Positions 29,431 to 37,415 of a DNA stretch of 64,000 bases are shown here, piece by piece. Under the pieces are notes generated by a model. The model worked only from the letters and a program-made list of their open reading frames with translations, ran no database searches and was not told the origin of the DNA. Position 1 is the stretch's first letter. Every line of letters starts with the position of its first letter. Made by a program: the position numbers and the translations under genes. The stretch spans positions 695,333 to 759,332 of the forward strand of contig NZ_KB903813.1 of the NCBI RefSeq assembly GCF_000379825.1, read 5' to 3'. Source of the stretch: Longispora albida DSM 44784. Its GTDB lineage: Bacteria; Actinomycetota; Actinomycetes; Mycobacteriales; Micromonosporaceae.

Positions 29431-30882
29431 TCAGAACTCCCGGTACAGCGTCTCCAGATCCACCAGCACGGCGCGCCCGTCTCTCCGAATGTCCTCCGTA
29501 AACCCGGCTCCGCCGTAACAAGCCAGCACAGTCCCCGTCGTGTCGTAGCCCTTGCCCGCCAGCAGATCCCGGGCTCTGGACAAGCGGTCGACGTGACGCC
29601 TGCCCATGACATCTCCCCACTTCGCCTCGCCGAGGGACAGGATCTTGCGGGGTATCCCCGGCTCCTGTGGAGCCAGCACGACGACGTCCACCTCGATCTG
29701 TGTACGGTTCGCCGGGTCGGGAACCACGCCTGAGCCGATCTCCGCAGGGAACCCGCCGAACAGCTCGGCCGAGGCGTCCACGGCGAAGTCGCGGCAGACG
29801 GCCTCGAAGTGCGGGCCGGCCACCTGCGCCAGGTACGTCTGGCGGAGGGAGGACCAGACGGCCTCCGCGCGGTTGATTTCCAGCTCTGGCCACCGCTTGC
29901 GCATGATGGCCTCGTAGAACGTGATCAGCGGCTCGACGATCCGGTACCTGGCGCGGCCCTGCCGGAACAGGTCCGGTTCCCTCGTGATCAGAGCGCAGTC
30001 CTCCAGGACGGCCAGCGGGTGCGTGATCTGGTCGGACCTGCGGCCGATGAAGCTGGCGATCCCGCCGTTCGTGCTGTTGCCGCTGGCGATCGCCGCGAGC
30101 ACGGAGTGGTACAGGGCTGGATCGCGAATGTCGGACTCCTCGGCGAGCAGGTACCTCGCCTCGCGGAACAGGGGGGTCTGCGGGTTGAGGACTGACCGGA
30201 CGACCCAGGAGTCGAAATCGTCCAGCCCGGCCGGCACGTCGCCCTGGACGAACTCGTGCCGGTAGGCAGGAGTGCCGCCCACCACCGCGTGTACCTGGAA
30301 GGCCAGCCGGGGATCGGTGATCCCCCAGAACCTCGCGGCCTCCCGGTACCGGAAAGGCTGGACCACCATCTCGAGCCCAGCCCGCCCCCGCAGCGGAGCG
30401 GAGCCTGACAGCAGGTTGCCCATCACCGACATGGCTGATCCACACAACGCCAGCCGGGCCAGGCTGGTGCGGCCCGTCCCGCCGGGGCCGAGTTCCCGCT
30501 GGATGATCGAGGGCAGCGCAGGGGATGTCCTGGAGAGGAAGGGGAACTCGTCGAGCACGACGAGCGTCGGCTCATCCTGGTACGCCTGGAACAGGTATGA
30601 GATCGCCTGATTCCAGTCGGCGAAGGCAGGCGGGACCTGCCGTGTGTGCCTGGCCAGCGCGTCGGCGAGCAGGCGTAGCGACTCCCCTTCGGTGGCCTCG
30701 GTCGCCGCGAAGTACATGCCTCCGGCTGCCTCGGCGAGCGCTTGGAGGAGGAAACTCTTGCCCTGCCGCCTTCGGCCGCTGATCACGCCGAGTGTGGCGT
30801 TCTGGGCGGGATTGGCCAGGAATCTCTCCAGTCCCTGCCACTCCCGGACCCGGTTGAAGACATGATCAGGCTTGCGCACCAT
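29431..30882 (-). CDS. AAA ATPase with C-terminal DUF234/PD-(D/E)XK nuclease-like domain
   Basis: 483 residues from ATG 30882. Residues 1-230 are an archaeal-type AAA ATPase: FNRVREWQGLERFL, Walker A GRRRQGKS (36-43), Walker B LVVLDEFPFLSR and a sensor GSAMSVM. A winged-helix middle (GGIASFIGRRSDQITHPLAVLEDCALI) follows. The C-terminus has QIEVDVVVL ... ILSLGEAKW, an arrangement of D and E-x-K that fits a PD-(D/E)XK nuclease (DUF234 type). Such proteins are frequent on mobile or accessory DNA and their function is unclear; defence or toxin roles are guessed. A perfect palindrome lies 12 bp upstream. Confidence 0.82.
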   Translation of the reverse strand: MVRKPDHVFNRVREWQGLERFLANPAQNATLGVISGRRRQGKSFLLQALAEAAGGMYFAATEATEGESLRLLADALARHTRQVPPAFADWNQAISYLFQAYQDEPTLVVLDEFPFLSRTSPALPSIIQRELGPGGTGRTSLARLALCGSAMSVMGNLLSGSAPLRGRAGLEMVVQPFRYREAARFWGITDPRLAFQVHAVVGGTPAYRHEFVQGDVPAGLDDFDSWVVRSVLNPQTPLFREARYLLAEESDIRDPALYHSVLAAIASGNSTNGGIASFIGRRSDQITHPLAVLEDCALITREPDLFRQGRARYRIVEPLITFYEAIMRKRWPELEINRAEAVWSSLRQTYLAQVAGPHFEAVCRDFAVDASAELFGGFPAEIGSGVVPDPANRTQIEVDVVVLAPQEPGIPRKILSLGEAKWGDVMGRRHVDRLSRARDLLAGKGYDTTGTVLACYGGAGFTEDIRRDGRAVLVDLETLYREF

Positions 30883-30893
30883 GCGCCAAGCTT

Positions 30894-30926
30894 ACAGAAC
30901 CGTACTTCTCAGAAGTACGGTTCTGT
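30894..30926. promoter_or_regulatory. Perfect 16-bp inverted repeat before the ATPase-nuclease gene
   Basis: ACAGAACCGTACTTCT (30894-30909), one C, and the exact complement (30911-30926). It sits in the 55-bp gap between the end of the NmrA gene and the start of the ATPase gene, both on the minus strand. No T-run follows on either strand, so an operator for autoregulation is as likely as a terminator. Confidence 0.65.
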
Positions 30927-30937
30927 GAGTTCGGCCC

Positions 30938-31783
30938 CTACCGGAACGCCGCCACGTTCTCCTCCGCCCACTGCCGGAACGGCAGCGCCGGCCGCCCGAG
31001 CAGGTCCTCCACCGTGGACGACACCGTCCGGCCCTCCTCCGGCGTGTTGCCGAAGGCCCACACGAAGAACTCGATCACCTCGTCGGGGAAGCCCTTCGCC
31101 TTCCACGCCGCCACCTGCTCGTCCGCCGTCAGCTCGAACAGCTCGATCTTCTTCCCCAGCGCCGCGCTGATCGCCGCCAGCTTGTCCGGCACCGACAACA
31201 CCTCCGGGCCGGTGATCGTGTACGACCTGCCCGCGTGCCCGTCGCTGGTGAGGACGTGCGCGGCCACGGCGCCGATGTCGGACTCGTGCACCATCGCGCT
31301 CAGCCGGTCGGCGAACCCTTCCCGGACAACACCCTCGGCCTTGATCTGCTCGGCCCAGTCGAGCCCGCCGGACATGAACTCGACCGGGTGCAGGAACGTC
31401 GCCTCCAGGCTGCCGGCCTCGCCCGCCGCCTCCAGGGCCTCCTCGACGGTCCCGCGCTCGCCGCCGCGCAGCAGGGTCACCTTCCGCACCCCGGCCGCGA
31501 CCGCGAGCTTCACGATGTCGTGCCCGTTGTCCAGCAGGCCGTAGTCGTCCCCGCCGAAGTTGATCAGGTGCAGGGCCGTCGCGCCCTCGAACACCCCGGC
31601 CAGCGTGGTCGCGTCCCGCAGGTCACCCGCGACGACCTCGACGCCTGCCGGGAACTTCCCGGCCGCCCTCGCCGGGTCGCGGGTCAGCGCCCGCACCACG
31701 TGCCCGGCCTCGGCCAGATGCCGGACCACCTCGCGGCCAACGTTGCCCGTCGCGCCAGCCACCACAACCGTCCGCACGCCCAT
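30938..31783 (-). CDS. NmrA/NAD(P)H-binding SDR-type oxidoreductase
   Basis: 281 residues from ATG 31783, which stands six bases after AGGAG; ATG 31789 and 31837 are upstream in frame but worse placed. Rossmann dinucleotide motif VVVAGATGNVGREVV at the N-terminus, then VRALTRDPARA and VVAGDLRD. It is of the NmrA/azoreductase-like atypical SDR type, a redox enzyme or NAD(P) sensor. It is divergent from a WYL-domain regulator with about 95 bp between, a common pairing in which the regulator controls the oxidoreductase. Confidence 0.88.
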   Translation of the reverse strand: MGVRTVVVAGATGNVGREVVRHLAEAGHVVRALTRDPARAAGKFPAGVEVVAGDLRDATTLAGVFEGATALHLINFGGDDYGLLDNGHDIVKLAVAAGVRKVTLLRGGERGTVEEALEAAGEAGSLEATFLHPVEFMSGGLDWAEQIKAEGVVREGFADRLSAMVHESDIGAVAAHVLTSDGHAGRSYTITGPEVLSVPDKLAAISAALGKKIELFELTADEQVAAWKAKGFPDEVIEFFVWAFGNTPEEGRTVSSTVEDLLGRPALPFRQWAEENVAAFR

Positions 31784-31878
31784 CGCCATCTCCTGTCCCG
31801 TTGCTTCGACAACCACAAGAGGAACGGTAGAAGCCATTCAGGTCACTTCCTGACCGCAATTTCGGCCACACTCAGAAC

Positions 31879-32844
31879 ATGGCCAACACGAGTTCGCGTA
31901 CCCTCCGCCTCCTGTCATTCCTCCAGACCCACCGGTACTGGCCGGGCTCCGAGCTCGCAGAGCGTCTCGACGTCTCCCCGCGCACGCTCCGGCGCGACAT
32001 CGACCGGCTGCGCGAACTCGGGTACCCGGTCGACGCCAGCCGTGGCGTGGACGGCGGGTACCAGCTCGCCGCCGGGGCGGCCCTCCCGCCGCTCGTCATG
32101 GACGACGACGAGGCAGTGGCCCTCGCCGTCGGGCTGCAGACGTCCGCGATGGCGGGGGCTGAGGAGGCATCGGTACGGGCGCTCGCGAAGGTCATCCAGG
32201 TCATGCCGCCCCGGCTGCGCAAACGCGTCGACGCGCTGCGTGCCGTCACCGTGCCGGCCCAGTTCTCGTCCGGCCCCGTCATCGACGCGCAGACGCTCAC
32301 CGTCGTGGCGCAGGCGTGCCGCGACACCGAGCGGATCCGCTTCGGGTACACCGCGCACGGCGGGGAGACGAGCCATCGCGAAGCCGAACCGCACCGGCTC
32401 GTCCCGTACGGACGCCGCTGGTACCTGATCGCCTACGACCTCACCCGGCACGCCTGGCGGAGCTTCCGCCTCGACCGGCTCACCGAACCGGCGCCGACCG
32501 GGCACCGCTTCCGGCCCCGCGACCTCCCGGCCGCCGACGCCGCCGAGTTCCTGAAGACGAGCCTGGGAAACCTGGCACCCGCGCCCACGTACCAGATAGA
32601 GGTTTTCATGCACGCAGCGGCCGAGACGATCCGCAGCCGCTTCGGCCAGTGGCTGACCGTCACCGACGCGCCCGGCGGCTGCCTGATCTCCATGACCACC
32701 GACTCGATGGACTGGGCCGCGCTGGCGCTCGGCGCGGCCGGGGCGGAGTTCGAGGTGCGCAGCCCGCCGGAGTTCGCCGAGTACATAAAGGACTGGGCGG
32801 CCCGGTTCACCCGGGCCGCCCAGTCACTCACTACGGGACACTAG
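31879..32844 (+). CDS. YafY-type HTH/WYL-domain transcriptional regulator
   Basis: 321 residues. N-terminal DeoR-like winged helix (LRLLSFLQTHRYWPGSELAERLDVSPRTLRRDIDRLRELGYPV), then a WYL domain (about 145-215; RIRFGYTAHGG ... EPHRLVPYGRRWYLIAYDL) and a C-terminal WCX extension. WYL domains bind nucleotides or small ligands. It is divergent from the NmrA-type gene, its likely target. Its stop shares bases with the stop of the convergent M43 protease gene (CTAG). Confidence 0.92.
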   Translation: MANTSSRTLRLLSFLQTHRYWPGSELAERLDVSPRTLRRDIDRLRELGYPVDASRGVDGGYQLAAGAALPPLVMDDDEAVALAVGLQTSAMAGAEEASVRALAKVIQVMPPRLRKRVDALRAVTVPAQFSSGPVIDAQTLTVVAQACRDTERIRFGYTAHGGETSHREAEPHRLVPYGRRWYLIAYDLTRHAWRSFRLDRLTEPAPTGHRFRPRDLPAADAAEFLKTSLGNLAPAPTYQIEVFMHAAAETIRSRFGQWLTVTDAPGGCLISMTTDSMDWAALALGAAGAEFEVRSPPEFAEYIKDWAARFTRAAQSLTTGH

Positions 32845-33752
32845 GCCCGGTACGCGGTCCACTGGTCGCGCATCCGCTGCCCCTGACCCGGCGTGAACTC
32901 GTACATGCACGGGTCGTAGGAGTAGTCCATGAAGTTGTGGATCGGGTCCTCGCCCGGGGCGGTGCAGGTGTCCCGGCCGGCCGGGCAGCCGCTCGCCGAG
33001 CTGGCCTCGGCAGCGGTGTCGGCGACGTAGTCACCGGGAGCGGCGCAGCCACCGTCGAACGTGTGGTAAAGCCCCAGCCAGTGGCCGATCTCGTGGGTGG
33101 CGGTGTCACCCTCGTTGTAGTTGGCGGTGGTGCCACCCGGCAGGCTCTCGTTGAGGATCACGACGCCGTCGTAGGCCAGGCTGGGCGCGGTGTCCGGCAG
33201 GTACGCGTAGCCCAGGTTGGTGCCGAGGCCCGTCACGTACAGGTTGAGGGTGTTCATGCCACCCTCGTGCAGTGCCTTCTTCGCGGAGGCCTCGGCACCC
33301 GAACGGTCCATGTCGTACCACTTGCGGTTCACCGTGCGCGTGGTCTTCGTCAGGGTGAACTGGAAGCCGTGGGCGGCGAAGTCGCGGTTCAGCACGTTGA
33401 TCTGGTCGGTGATCATGGACTGCGGCATGTTGCCGCCAGCCCGGGTCGTGTCCTTGGAGATCACGTGCACGACGACCGGCACGGTGACGGCCGTGGCGGT
33501 GAGGCCCGAGGACTGGACGCCCTTGGCGGAGAGCAGCTGGGCCGTCTCCTTCTCGTGCGCGCGACGCTGGTCAGCGGTGAGAGTGCCGCGCTCCGTGGCG
33601 TGCGAGCCGGCCTTCTGCCGTGCCACAGACACCGGCGCGCAGTCGGCACCGGCGGCCAGAGCCTGGGTCTCGGCGACGGCGCTGGCCGACACGAGGCCCA
33701 GCGCGAGCAGCAGACCGCTGGTCGTCGCGGCCAGTTTCTTGGTGGGACGCAC
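32841..33752 (-). CDS. Secreted zinc metalloprotease, M43 (pappalysin/cytophagalysin) type
   Basis: 303 residues from GTG 33752, preceded by GGGGAGG at the right distance; a longer frame to 33797 lacks one. Signal peptide about 1-33 (TSGLLLALGLVSASAVA). A propeptide-like segment leads to the catalytic domain with the metzincin motif HEIGHWLGLYH (zinc ligands H220, H224, H230, base E221) and the Met-turn FMDYSYD. Cys residues CAAPGDY, CPAGRDTC and DPCMYEF fit the disulfides of M43B enzymes. It is an extracellular protease. A palindrome lies in its promoter region. Confidence 0.92.
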   Translation of the reverse strand: MRPTKKLAATTSGLLLALGLVSASAVAETQALAAGADCAPVSVARQKAGSHATERGTLTADQRRAHEKETAQLLSAKGVQSSGLTATAVTVPVVVHVISKDTTRAGGNMPQSMITDQINVLNRDFAAHGFQFTLTKTTRTVNRKWYDMDRSGAEASAKKALHEGGMNTLNLYVTGLGTNLGYAYLPDTAPSLAYDGVVILNESLPGGTTANYNEGDTATHEIGHWLGLYHTFDGGCAAPGDYVADTAAEASSASGCPAGRDTCTAPGEDPIHNFMDYSYDPCMYEFTPGQGQRMRDQWTAYRA

Positions 33753-33815
33753 AGGTCCTCCCCATCTTCGCGTGTGGCCGAGGGAAGCCACACTCATGGG
33801 GCGAGACGTTAGATT

Positions 33816-33830
33816 CCCTAACCTTTAGGG
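33816..33830. promoter_or_regulatory. Inverted repeat upstream of the M43 protease
   Basis: CCCTAA-CCT-TTAGGG is a perfect 6-bp inverted repeat with 3-nt spacer, 64 bp before the protease start. Its geometry (3-nt spacer, TTAGG core) resembles the TTAGGAA palindrome before the chitinase, so related control of secreted hydrolases is possible. Confidence 0.45.
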
Positions 33831-33923
33831 CACCCGAACGTTCACTCAAGAACCGCTTAAGATTGATCGACAAGCCGCCCGGGAGTGTTACAGCGCTCCC
33901 GGACAGTCATGGCCCGCCCGTCC

Positions 33924-34466
33924 TCAGTGGACGTCGACGAGCCCGCCGGACCGCCAGTACACCCCGGCGTCCCTGGTCAGGAACAGGTTGTCGACCATGT
34001 CCCGCCGCAGCTGGGCGTAGTCGTCCGGGTACCAGGCCCTCAGGATCTCGTTGACCTCGCGCTCCGGGTACCGCACGCCGGGCTCGAAGCTCAGCGCGAC
34101 GTGCTCCAGCACCAGCTTGAGCTTCGCCCGCACGGTCGGCAGCCGCCTGATCCGCCCGTCCTTCACGAACGAGCGCAGCACCGCGTCCACCTTCGGATCC
34201 GGGTGCAGCGGGGCCTCCGGCTGCCGGTTCGCCGCAGCCTCCCGGATCGCACCCTTGATCGCCTCGGGGGCCGCCACGTACCTGCCGTCCACAGCGGACA
34301 CCAGCCCGCCCTGCTCCAGCCGCTTGATCGCCTTCACCATCGCGGCGGGCGCCAGCCCGGAACCGGCGACGATCTCACTGGGCGTGCCAGCACCGAGGAC
34401 GATGGCCGCGTACACCTTGAGCCGGTCGGGCTCGGCGAGCAGGCCGCACACTGCTTCCGGAGTCAT
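33924..34466 (-). CDS. DUF2087 domain protein with winged-helix N-terminus
   Basis: 180 residues. An ArsR-like HTH occupies residues 1-75 (MTPEAVCGLLAEPDRLKVYAAIVLGAGTPSEIV ... AIKRLEQGGLV). The C-terminal half is DUF2087 (FVKDGRIRRLPTVRAKLKLVLEHVALSFEPGVRYPEREVNEIL). These are usually regulators of unknown ligand. It is separated by 21 bp from the upstream AbiEii-like gene on the same strand and may be part of that transcript. Confidence 0.82.
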   Translation of the reverse strand: MTPEAVCGLLAEPDRLKVYAAIVLGAGTPSEIVAGSGLAPAAMVKAIKRLEQGGLVSAVDGRYVAAPEAIKGAIREAAANRQPEAPLHPDPKVDAVLRSFVKDGRIRRLPTVRAKLKLVLEHVALSFEPGVRYPEREVNEILRAWYPDDYAQLRRDMVDNLFLTRDAGVYWRSGGLVDVH

Positions 34467-34487
34467 GCCCCGAAATTAACCGACAGG

Positions 34488-35138
34488 TCAACCACTTAAG
34501 CCCCGCAACGCTGCCGCCCAGCCGAGCAGTCTGGCCCGCAGAAGTGCCGCCGCATCGACATCCAGGTCGTACGTGGCGAAGGCGCTCGCGGGGAGACGCT
34601 GCACGGCATCCAGTACCTCGGCGAAGAACAGCGGATCGAAACCCGGATCGTGCTCCTGGGCGAACCGGATCAGCTCCTCGGGCGTGAAGACGCCGGAAAC
34701 GAGCGCGCCGTGGACGTCGATGTAATCGCGAACCGCACCGCGTCCGTAGAGTGCGCACATCTTGTTCGCCACGGCGTCAACGGGGTGCAGGACAGGGCCG
34801 ACGGCGCGTCTGACCGGCTGCCGGGAACGCCAGTCGATGCCTAGTTCCAGTTTGCTGCGCGTTCCGCTGGAGAGCTCCACGGCGTAGACGCGGGCGAATG
34901 ACGGGCTCTGCTGCTCGATCTCGACATCGAAGCCGACGCTGGTGAGAGCGCTGACGACAGCCTCGACGGCGGCAGGGAACTGATCCTCGGCAGCGGCGAC
35001 CGTGAACAGGTCCACATCCTCGGACACCCGCCGGACCATGCCGTGAGCCTCGACCGCGTAGCCTCCTGCCAGGCAGAAGCCGTACTGTTCCGTGGCTGCC
35101 AGGGCGACTCTGGCGATGCGCTCGTGCAACGGGTGCAC
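34488..35138 (-). CDS. AbiEii/AbiGii-type nucleotidyltransferase (toxin-like)
   Basis: 216 residues from GTG 35138, which overlaps the TAG of the upstream gene by one base (TAGTG). The nucleotidyltransferase signature is clear: FCLAGGYAVEAHG followed by RRVSEDVDLFT (G-G ... D-x-D), then the third acidic strand SKLELGIDW. AbiEii proteins are the toxins of type IV toxin-antitoxin/abortive-infection systems and transfer NMPs to RNA. Here the partner is not the known AbiEi antitoxin but the small protein encoded just upstream. Toxin activity is inferred from family and layout. Confidence 0.78.
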   Translation of the reverse strand: MHPLHERIARVALAATEQYGFCLAGGYAVEAHGMVRRVSEDVDLFTVAAAEDQFPAAVEAVVSALTSVGFDVEIEQQSPSFARVYAVELSSGTRSKLELGIDWRSRQPVRRAVGPVLHPVDAVANKMCALYGRGAVRDYIDVHGALVSGVFTPEELIRFAQEHDPGFDPLFFAEVLDAVQRLPASAFATYDLDVDAAALLRARLLGWAAALRGLSG

Positions 35139-35470
35139 TATGCGACACCGAGCTGACTGAAGCGGGACTCCCACAGCGATCGCACCTGGGCGGGGAGGAA
35201 GATCCGCTTCCAGACCCGGGCCAGGGTCGCGCCATCCAGGTACGCCCGGAGCTGGCTGGCGCGCATCGCCTCGCGAAGCACGACCTCGTACATCAGGCCC
35301 AGCTCGGCGGGGTCGTCCAGGTTGTACCGGTGCTGCTCCGACCAGTCCAGTTCCAGCGGCAGCTCGACCACGCCAGATGTCGGCCCGGTCAGCTCGTCGA
35401 GGGAGTCCGCCACCACGTACGGGCGGCGGTCGGCGTACAGCACGCGCTTCTCTGGCGGGTGACCGGGCAT
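35138..35470 (-). CDS. Small partner protein of the AbiEii-like nucleotidyltransferase
   Basis: 110 residues, VLYADRRPYVVADSLDELTGPTSGVVELPLELDWSEQ ... LREAMRASQLRAYLDGATLARVWKRIFLPAQVRSLWESRF. I do not recognise a named domain; the pattern is alpha/beta with a helical C-terminus. It is translationally joined to the nucleotidyltransferase (one shared base between stop and start), as expected of an antitoxin or accessory subunit. Related pairs occur in actinobacteria. The antitoxin role is a guess from order, size and coupling. Confidence 0.7.
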   Translation of the reverse strand: MPGHPPEKRVLYADRRPYVVADSLDELTGPTSGVVELPLELDWSEQHRYNLDDPAELGLMYEVVLREAMRASQLRAYLDGATLARVWKRIFLPAQVRSLWESRFSQLGVA

Positions 35471-35494
35471 GCCACCCAGGGTACTCGCGGCCGC

Positions 35495-36175
35495 TCAGCA
35501 GACCCGGGCTGCCGCGAACTCCCGGTACGTCAGGCCGAGGTGCCGGTAGAGCCGGATCGCCGCGTAGTTCCACCCGTCGACGACCAGGGCGGCCCGGCCG
35601 TACTCCTCGATCATCGACTGGAGCGTGAAGGCGCACACGTCGGCCGCGTACCCGCGCCCGCGCGCCTCCGGATGCGTCGCGACGCCGGTCAGGAAGCCGA
35701 GGGTCGGCGCGCTCCACGCGTCGGCCGCGCACGCTGCGAGGCGTCCAGCGCAGTCACGCAGGCCTGCCCAGCGCCGGACCCCGTCGACGCCCGGCCGGGC
35801 GTGCGCTGACGGCCACGCGGCGTCGAGCAGCTTGCCGATCGGCTTGTCGTCCTCGGCTGCCAGCCATCCGGCGCGCCCACGCTCCGGGCCGGTCGGCGGG
35901 CCGCTCAGGTCCATCCAGCCGAACTTGTCCACCAGGGTCAGGCAGGGCACCTGCTGGCAGAGGGCTGTGACGGCGGAGACGGCGCCGATCGGGCGGTACG
36001 TCGGCCCGATCTCCGCGAGCACGTCGGGAACGAGCGCTGCCAGGTCTGCTGGCGGTCCGGCGACGGCGAGCCGGTCGCGCCGGGAGAGTCCTGGGCTCGC
36101 GACGGCGATGGCATCGCCGTGGGTGAACGTCCGCGCGTCACCCTGTGCGGCCCAGACGAGTAAGGGGTCCTCCAC
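35495..36175 (-). CDS. GNAT-family N-acetyltransferase
   Basis: 226 residues from GTG 36175. The GNAT domain is C-terminal (about 130-226): TLGFLTGVATHPEARGRGYAADVCAFTLQSMIEEYG with the Q/RxxGxG/A acetyl-CoA loop and AALVVDGWNYAAIRLYRHLGLTYRE. The N-terminal 120 residues resemble the FR47-like family's first half. Substrate unknown. It lies 24 bp upstream of the AbiEii-like pair on the same strand and could be co-transcribed. Confidence 0.8.
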   Translation of the reverse strand: MEDPLLVWAAQGDARTFTHGDAIAVASPGLSRRDRLAVAGPPADLAALVPDVLAEIGPTYRPIGAVSAVTALCQQVPCLTLVDKFGWMDLSGPPTGPERGRAGWLAAEDDKPIGKLLDAAWPSAHARPGVDGVRRWAGLRDCAGRLAACAADAWSAPTLGFLTGVATHPEARGRGYAADVCAFTLQSMIEEYGRAALVVDGWNYAAIRLYRHLGLTYREFAAARVC

Positions 36176-36449
36176 GCCTCTAGCGTGCAGGGCGGGTGCG
36201 AGGAATCCGGCGGACCGGTGCCGGATTGTGATCTACGACGCTGAATGTGAGATCTCCGGCCGGCTGAGCATGAACGGGCAGCTACCGACCGCGACACCGG
36301 TCACAGTGGACGAACCCCGCCCGGCACCCCAGTGGCCGGCCCCACACCCGGGATTCCGCCCGGCAAAACCCAGCAAAACCCGCCAAACACTAAGATCATC
36401 AGGGTGTACTCTGAGCCGGCCGCCGCACCGGGCCCGATATAGCGGTACC

Positions 36450-37253
36450 GTGACGGTCGTGACCACAGAGACATACCCTTCGTTCGGCGAGCAGGGCGGC
36501 CGCCTCACCTACGGCAGCTACCTGCGCGTGCCGGAGCTGCTGGAACTCCAGATCCCCGAGTCGAAGCCCCCGGCCCACGACGAACTGCTCTTCATCACCA
36601 TCCACCAGGTGTACGAGCTGTGGTTCAAGCTGGTCCTGCACGAACTCGACAACGCGCGCGACCGCATGCTGGCCGGCGAGTCCTACCTGCCGCGCGTCCG
36701 GCTCGAGCGCACCCAGTCGATCATGCGGGTCCTGGTCGGCCAGGTCGACGTGATCGACACGATGACGCCCCAGGACTTCCTCTCCTTCCGGGAGAAGCTC
36801 GCCCCGGCCTCCGGCTTCCAGTCGGTGCAGTTCCGTGAGGTCGAGTTCCTGTCCGGCCTCAAGGACCCCGGCTACCTCGAACGCTTCCGCGGGCTGACCC
36901 CCGCCGAGGAGGAGCGGCTGCGCGCCCGGCTCGCCGAGCCGAGCCTCTGGGACGGGTACCTCGCGCTCCTCGCCCACCACGGCTTCGACGTGACCAGCGA
37001 GGACAGCCGCGAGACCGCGCTCAAGCAGATCGCCAACGACCGCGAGAAGTACGGCCCGCTGTGGGACCTCGCCGAGGCCCTCGTCGCCCACGACCAGTCC
37101 CTCGCGCTGTGGCGCTCCCGCCACGTCCTGATGGCCGAACGCCAGATCGGCACCAAGCCGGGCACGGGCGGCAGCGCGGGCGGCCGCTACCTCCGCAGCC
37201 GCATCGAACTCCGGTGCTACCCCGAGCTATGGTCCCTCCGCTCGGCTCTTTGA
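36450..37253 (+). CDS. kynA: Tryptophan 2,3-dioxygenase
   Basis: 267 residues from GTG 36450 (GTG 36459 is an alternative). The fold signature is complete: TYGSYLRVPELLELQ, FITIHQVYELWFKLVLHEL with the active-site His, RVLVGQVDVIDTMTPQDFLSFR, SGFQSVQFREVEFLSG, and the haem-ligand segment RSRHVLMAERQIGTKPGTGGSAGGRYLRS. It opens the indole ring of L-tryptophan to N-formylkynurenine. No other kynurenine gene is adjacent. The frame is open far upstream, but those codons are a shadow of the opposite GNAT gene. A hairpin repeat follows 2 bp after the stop. Confidence 0.95.
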   Translation: MTVVTTETYPSFGEQGGRLTYGSYLRVPELLELQIPESKPPAHDELLFITIHQVYELWFKLVLHELDNARDRMLAGESYLPRVRLERTQSIMRVLVGQVDVIDTMTPQDFLSFREKLAPASGFQSVQFREVEFLSGLKDPGYLERFRGLTPAEEERLRARLAEPSLWDGYLALLAHHGFDVTSEDSRETALKQIANDREKYGPLWDLAEALVAHDQSLALWRSRHVLMAERQIGTKPGTGGSAGGRYLRSRIELRCYPELWSLRSAL

Positions 37254-37255
37254 GG

Positions 37256-37415
37256 TGCCGGCCCGCTGAGCGAAAATCTGAGCTGCGCAACGCGAAAGCC
37301 CGTGTACAACCAGTACACGGGCTTCCGCGTTGCTTGTCAGATTTCCGATCAGCGGGCCACCGCGCGTTAGATCAAGAGCGCAGATCAAGAGCATCATTTT
37401 GTACTGGTGACGGGG
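37256..37415 (+). repeat. Intergenic hairpin repeat, copy 4 (after kynA)
   Basis: Outer arms 37260-37279 and 37339-37358 (18 of 20 paired); inner arms 37288-37307 and 37313-37332 (19 of 20) around loop AACCA. The tail has two GATCAAGAGC units and then ATCATTTTGTACTGGTGACG up to the stop of the convergent kinase gene. Nearly the same sequence as copy 2 but with a paired A-T to G-C change in the inner stem. Confidence 0.9.

Noticed and set aside
36181-36449. N-terminal extension of tryptophan dioxygenase or a fused gene
   Set aside because: The open frame upstream is a high-GC shadow of the opposite GNAT gene; the family start fits GTG 36450.
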